A stretch of 64,000 nt of DNA from contig NZ_CP045373.1 of NCBI RefSeq assembly GCF_009363555.1, forward strand, positions 62,001 through 126,000, given 5' to 3'. Source of the DNA: Sulfitobacter sp. THAF37 (GTDB lineage: Bacteria > Pseudomonadota > Alphaproteobacteria > Rhodobacterales > Rhodobacteraceae). The notes below the pieces were generated by a model. That model worked only from the letters and a program-made list of their open reading frames with translations. It did not search any database and was not told where the DNA came from. Shown here one piece after another: positions 60,152 through 64,000 of the stretch (its first letter is position 1; the number at the start of each line of letters is the position of its first letter). A program made the position numbers and the translations under genes.

Positions 60152-60841
60152 TCACTTCATCTGCGTGACAGTAAGCTTGCCCTTGACCCGGTCGGCAACG
60201 AACTCGATGTCCTGACCTTCCGCCATCTTGGCCATCATCGCTTCGTCCGCGCGGAACACCATCGTCATCGCGGGCATATCGAGGTTGACCAGAGGGCCGT
60301 GGATGATTGTGACCTTGCCGGCTTTGGCGTCGATCTTCTTGATGGTCCCGCTCGTATATTCCACGTCAGCCTGAGCCATCTGGTCCCCCACTGAGACCGC
60401 ACGGTGCATTCCGGATTCGTAGTGACCCGGGATCAGGCACGCGGCTTCGAACGTACCAGCATTCGCGAACGTCCAGACGACCTCGCCCGTGGCACCCGGA
60501 TCAAGACGGATACGGTTCGGGTCGTCGTGTTCCATGTCCATCTTGGCCATTTCGATCTTGTGCTCGGCGTTATTTTCCAGCGTGTCGAGAACAAACTCGT
60601 GTTCCAGCTCACCCTTGTTCGTGATGTTGAAGCGGATGGTTTCACCCTGCTTGATGGTCATCTCCTCACTCTCGATCAGCATTTCGCCTTCGTCGTTTTC
60701 AAGCAGGGTTACATCAATCGACCGGTCGACTTTTGCCGTATGGCCGGGCATACCGACGGCCATTTTGGCATGACCAACGTCAGCGAAAGCCCCAGTTGAA
60801 GCGAAAAGGACGAGAGAGGTGCTCAGAAGAAGTTTTTTCAT
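60152..60841 (-). CDS. cupredoxin-CusF fusion copper-binding protein
   Basis: A 229-residue exported protein (signal MKKLLLSTSLVLFASTGAFA). Residues about 40-150 are a cupredoxin domain with GELEHEFVLDTLENNAEHKI, MEHDDPNRI and ACLIPGHYESGMHRAV (Cys, His, Met). Residues about 158-229 are a CusF-type metallochaperone domain: GTIKKIDAKAGKVTIIHGPL, DMPAMTMVFR and ADRVKGKLTVTQMK. Joining a blue-copper site to a CusF chaperone suggests hand-over of Cu(I) between electron transfer and efflux. The ATG at 60841 is chosen over an upstream frame. Confidence 0.85.
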   Translation of the reverse strand: MKKLLLSTSLVLFASTGAFADVGHAKMAVGMPGHTAKVDRSIDVTLLENDEGEMLIESEEMTIKQGETIRFNITNKGELEHEFVLDTLENNAEHKIEMAKMDMEHDDPNRIRLDPGATGEVVWTFANAGTFEAACLIPGHYESGMHRAVSVGDQMAQADVEYTSGTIKKIDAKAGKVTIIHGPLVNLDMPAMTMVFRADEAMMAKMAEGQDIEFVADRVKGKLTVTQMK

Positions 60842-60888
60842 TTGGTTTTCCTGTAGGTTTGGTTTGGTTGGAGTCGACGAAGGGCCGT

Positions 60889-62247
60889 TCAGCCCTCCGA
60901 GTTTGGTTTTGGTGTGAGAATGGTCTTGGGACTGTTGTTCGAGGCGAACTCGGGCAATTCGCCAGTCCATTCGTAGGCCATCTCGCCCGGAGGATTTTCG
61001 TACCAGCCGGGATCGGAGTAATCGTCCGCGTCGATGCCGTCCCGCACCTTTACGACCGAAAACATGCCGCCCATCTCGATGGGGCCGTAGGGCCCCCAAC
61101 CCGTCATCATCGGGATCGTGTTGTCAGGCAGCGGCATTTCCATTTTCGCCATGTCCCCCATGCCGGACATGCCCATGGGCATGTATTCCGGCTGGAACTG
61201 ACGGATCTTTTGGGTCAGCGGCTTCTTGTTGACCCCGATGAACGTCGGCACATCGTGACCCATGGCATTCATCGTGTGGTGCGACTTGTGGCAGTGAATC
61301 GCCCAATCGCCCAGGTGATCGGCGACGAACTCATAGGCGCGCATCGCGCCCACGGGGATGTCGATCGAAACCTCCGGCCATTGCGCGGCCTCCGGCACCC
61401 AGCCACCATCCGTGCAGGTGACCTTGAAGTCATAGCCGTGCATGTGGATCGGGTGGTTTGTCATCGTCAGGTTGCCGACGCGCACGCGCACCTTGTCGCC
61501 CTTGTTCACGACCAGCGGATCGATGTCGGGGAAGATCCGACTGTTCCACGTCCACAGGTTGAAGTCCGTCATCGTCATGATGCGGGGCACGTATGTGCCG
61601 GGATCGATGTCAAAGGCATTCAGCATGATCAGAAAATCGCGATCCACCGGCATGAAGGTGGGATCCTTGGGATGGACCACGAACATGCCCATCATCCCCA
61701 TCGCCATCTGCGCCATTTCGTCGCCATGGGGGTGATACATGAACGTGCCGGACTTCACCAAGTCGAATTCGTAGACAAACGTTTTCCCTGGCGGGATGCT
61801 GGGATGACTCAACCCGGAGACCCCATCCATGCCCGAGGGCAGGATGAGCCCGTGCCAATGCACCGTGGTGCCTTCCGGCAGCTTGTTGGTGACGTAGATG
61901 CGGACCCGGTCACCTTCGACCGCTTCGATCGTTGGACCGGTGGACTGGCCGTTGTAACCCCACAAATGCGCAATCATGCCGTCTGCAAGTTCGCGCTCTA
62001 CCGGTTCGGCGACGAGGTGAAATTCCTTGACCCCGTTGTTCATCCGGTGCGGCAGGGTCCACCCGTTCAGCGTGACCACAGGTGTGTAGTCCGGCCCTGA
62101 CGACGGACGCGCCGTAATCGCCGTTGCCGCACTGTCCATCTGCGCGGCTTCGGGGAGGCCCATGTTCAGGGTTTGACCCCAGGCTTTTGAAGAGACCAGC
62201 GTTGCACCTGCGGCGCCGGCTCCGAGTAATTGACGTCTGTTCAACAT
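60889..62247 (-). CDS. multicopper oxidase (Tat-exported)
   Basis: A 452-residue oxidase beginning with a Tat-like leader MLNRRQLLGAGAAGATLVSS. The four copper-binding stretches are in order: TTVHWHGLIL, GTFMYHPHGDEM, NHPIHMHGYDFKV and AIHCHKSHHTMNAMGHD. Such enzymes oxidise Cu(I) to the less toxic Cu(II) with oxygen. A short Met-rich tract GMSGMGDMAKMEM near the C-terminal third resembles Cu(I)-capturing Met segments of CueO. It lies between the TolC-like gene and the cupredoxins. Confidence 0.9.
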   Translation of the reverse strand: MLNRRQLLGAGAAGATLVSSKAWGQTLNMGLPEAAQMDSAATAITARPSSGPDYTPVVTLNGWTLPHRMNNGVKEFHLVAEPVERELADGMIAHLWGYNGQSTGPTIEAVEGDRVRIYVTNKLPEGTTVHWHGLILPSGMDGVSGLSHPSIPPGKTFVYEFDLVKSGTFMYHPHGDEMAQMAMGMMGMFVVHPKDPTFMPVDRDFLIMLNAFDIDPGTYVPRIMTMTDFNLWTWNSRIFPDIDPLVVNKGDKVRVRVGNLTMTNHPIHMHGYDFKVTCTDGGWVPEAAQWPEVSIDIPVGAMRAYEFVADHLGDWAIHCHKSHHTMNAMGHDVPTFIGVNKKPLTQKIRQFQPEYMPMGMSGMGDMAKMEMPLPDNTIPMMTGWGPYGPIEMGGMFSVVKVRDGIDADDYSDPGWYENPPGEMAYEWTGELPEFASNNSPKTILTPKPNSEG

Positions 62248-62258
62248 GTCAGTTCCTT

Positions 62259-63722
62259 TCAGTGTCCTGCGCCGCCACCGGCGGCAAGCGTTGCGCCTTC
62301 TCCACCAGCACCACCGCCGCCTTCGCCGCCGCCATAGATCGCGGCGGTCAGATCGGCCTGTGCCATATAGAATTCGCGTTTTGCATTTGCCGCTTCCAGG
62401 GATGCGCCAAGTTTCTCGCGCACGTCCGTCAGCAGCTCGAACGTGTTGGTGATCATGCCGTTGTAGGACAGCAAACCCTCTTCTTCGACGGTCGTGCGTA
62501 GCGGCACCAGAACGTCGCGGTAGTGGCGCGCGATTTTGTATGCGGCATGATAGGAGGCTTCAGCACCCCGCGCTTCGGACCGGACGTTCACGGCCTTCTC
62601 TGCGAGCACGTTGGCCGCTTGTAAGTAAGACAACTCCGCCTTGCGCATCCGGGCTTTGCCGGTGTCGTAGATCGGGATCGCGAACTCCACTTCCACCTGA
62701 GGGGTGGTCACGGTTTCCGTTTCTCCGTCCTCAATTTCCCGCTCCGCCTCGAATCCGGCAATGAACTCAAGATCGCTGACAATGCGGGTCTGATCGGTCA
62801 GGCCAAACGCCTTGGCCTGCGCTTCCAGGCCAAGTTTGGCAACACGCAGATCCACCCGGTTTCGGAGCGCCTTGGCCTCGATGTCGGTCACACGGCCGAC
62901 AGAACGCGGCAGTGCAGGAAGGGCATCTGGCACATAGTAATCGACTTCGGTGCCCCAGAGACCCATCAACCTGGTCAAAGCCTCCTTGGACCGAGTGGCG
63001 TTCAATCGTGCCTGTGCAAGTTGCCCCGCCAGTTCGGCATTGAATGCCTGTTCGCGGGCCTGCCCAGCTTTGTTGAGTGCGCCGGTCTCGCCCAACCTCA
63101 TCGCCAGTTCAGAGCCGGCGTCAGAGGTCGCTTTCGCGCGCCGCAGATAACTCACTGCCTCGAAGGCGGCGACTGCATCGACCCATGCCTTTCGCGTCTG
63201 ATTTGCCAGTGCGAGTGTGTCGTTCACGGCATTGAGCTGAGCCTGCCGGAAGCTTGCATCAGCAATGGCCATACGCTGTTTACGCGTGGTGGCATCGAGG
63301 ACGTTCGACCGGATCAGCCCTTCGATCGCCCTGTAGGCACCGAGTTCAGGCGCACCGATTCCCAAGACACCAATTGAGACGATCGGGTTTTCCGGCGTCG
63401 ATTGCTGCCAAGCCTCAGCGGCCGAGAGGCCAACATTGGCGTAAGACGCTTGCAGACCCTTATTGTTCAGCAGCGCAACCTGAACCGCCGTATCGGCCGA
63501 GATCGTCTTCCGATGCACCATGCTGTGCACCTGTTTCTTGAGAGCTTCGTTTTCGGCCTGGGTTTCGGCGAAGGCCGTCCGTTTGCCGATGGCCGGTGTG
63601 ACCTGGCTGGAAATGTTGGCGAAGCCGGCTTTCGGTTCCGTGTAGATACCCGGTACTGCGGTAGCGCAGGCACCCAAAATTAGGGGAAAGCCAAGAACCA
63701 GCGGAATCTTAGATACCCGCAT
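62259..63722 (-). CDS. TolC-family outer membrane efflux lipoprotein
   Basis: A 487-residue protein with a lipobox LILGACAT (acylated Cys near 20) and long helical hairpins of the OEP fold: VALLNNKGLQASYANVGLSA, the repeat-like QLAQARLNATRSKEALTRLM, and SYHAAYKIARHYRDVLVPLR. It is the outer-membrane exit of a tripartite pump, probably for the RND gene family seen as a fragment at 55709. It ends in an unusual Gly-rich tail (GGGEGGGGAGGEG then AAGGGAGH). GGAGGG precedes the ATG at 63722. Confidence 0.85.
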   Translation of the reverse strand: MRVSKIPLVLGFPLILGACATAVPGIYTEPKAGFANISSQVTPAIGKRTAFAETQAENEALKKQVHSMVHRKTISADTAVQVALLNNKGLQASYANVGLSAAEAWQQSTPENPIVSIGVLGIGAPELGAYRAIEGLIRSNVLDATTRKQRMAIADASFRQAQLNAVNDTLALANQTRKAWVDAVAAFEAVSYLRRAKATSDAGSELAMRLGETGALNKAGQAREQAFNAELAGQLAQARLNATRSKEALTRLMGLWGTEVDYYVPDALPALPRSVGRVTDIEAKALRNRVDLRVAKLGLEAQAKAFGLTDQTRIVSDLEFIAGFEAEREIEDGETETVTTPQVEVEFAIPIYDTGKARMRKAELSYLQAANVLAEKAVNVRSEARGAEASYHAAYKIARHYRDVLVPLRTTVEEEGLLSYNGMITNTFELLTDVREKLGASLEAANAKREFYMAQADLTAAIYGGGEGGGGAGGEGATLAAGGGAGH

Positions 63723-63943
63723 CAGTTGCCCTCCGTCTGCTCTTGATTGACGGAACGCCAATCACGGGGGCCTGTCGGACCACGATAGGTGTAGCCAGCC
63801 AATGGATCTTGATAGCTGATCGGAGACGAAACGGTCGCGTTGACGACAGCCTGTTGTGTCGCAACGGAGGGCAAAGGGGTAGGCTCATAGGCGCATGCGC
63901 CGAGCCCGAGGGCCGAAGCCCCCATAAGTAGATGAATTTTCAT
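63722..63943 (-). CDS. small lipoprotein upstream of the TolC-like gene
   Basis: A 73-residue protein (MKIHLLMGASALGLGACAYE) with a lipobox LGAC and a short Pro/Ser/Thr-rich mature part ending in YTYRGPTGPRDWRSV. The stop shares one base with the TolC-like start, so the two are translationally coupled. AGGATA precedes the ATG. No family assigned; it probably accompanies the efflux outer-membrane protein. Confidence 0.65.
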   Translation of the reverse strand: MKIHLLMGASALGLGACAYEPTPLPSVATQQAVVNATVSSPISYQDPLAGYTYRGPTGPRDWRSVNQEQTEGN

Positions 63944-64000
63944 GAAGGTATCCTGATTGATGAACGATGTCTCACGCAGAGTCTGCGCAAGGCTCACACC

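Noticed and set aside
60733..62100. 455-codon plus-strand frame
   Set aside because: It lies antisense to the multicopper oxidase and cupredoxin genes, is His/Arg/Val-rich without any family motif, and is explained by GC-rich third positions of the real genes.

Overview
The window reads as accessory DNA from a marine alphaproteobacterium of the Roseobacter/Rhodobacterales type. This is inferred from the GC-rich coding style, the VirB conjugation set, a DUF736 gene and the style of the short intergenic spacers. No rRNA, tRNA, CRISPR array, replication gene or relaxase was found, so chromosome versus plasmid cannot be settled. Most genes are tightly packed operons, but 42-56 kb is a transposon-built mosaic in which several genes are cut.

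Region 1 (1-9.3 kb): an acyl-CoA catabolic operon. It holds the C-terminus of an SCP-X type thiolase, an SDR, a TetR regulator with a candidate operator, both subunits of a biotin-dependent acyl-CoA carboxylase, a LiuC/AtuE-like enoyl-CoA hydratase between them, an acyl-CoA dehydrogenase, and then the biotin importer BioY. The set fits leucine/isovalerate or acyclic-terpene (citronellol/geraniol) type degradation. A metallo-beta-lactamase fold hydrolase follows.

Region 2 (9.3-16.2 kb): stand-alone genes (DUF6880 protein, endonuclease/exonuclease/phosphatase protein, RidA, WYL regulator). Then comes an orphan contact-dependent-inhibition pair: an immunity gene beside a CdiA-type toxin tail interrupted by an in-frame stop.

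Region 3 (14.8-26.5 kb): a class III aminotransferase divergent from an AraC regulator, followed by hyuA-hyuB and a complete branched-chain-type ABC importer (ATPases, two permeases, binding protein). This looks like one uptake and degradation operon for a small nitrogenous or amino-acid-like compound.

Region 4 (26.5-43 kb): HTH proteins, a HicAB toxin-antitoxin pair and a VirB type IV secretion operon. VirB2, B3, B4, B5, B6, B8, B9, B10, B11, a VirB7-like lipoprotein and two VirB1-like transglycosylases are present. VirD4 and a relaxase are not.

Region 5 (43-56 kb): two TniA-TniB-TniQ transposons with recognisable terminal inverted repeats (43293-46955 and 52204-55708), a decayed relic of a third tni module near 48.5-48.8 kb and a solitary terminal repeat at 48807. 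Between and beside them are a 5'-truncated NAD(P)-binding oxidoreductase, a glutathione S-transferase, a DUF736 gene, a Fic protein, a 3'-truncated unknown gene and a 5'-truncated RND metal-efflux gene. Neither element has a convincing target-site duplication, which suggests deletion or recombination after insertion.

Region 6 (55.7-64 kb): a copper-handling cluster on the minus strand: small lipoprotein, TolC-family protein, Tat-exported multicopper oxidase, a cupredoxin-CusF fusion, a second cupredoxin, a TMD-only ABC transporter protein, a cytochrome c and a periplasmic BNR/sialidase-like protein. The C-terminal fragment of a CusA/CzcA pump lies next to it.
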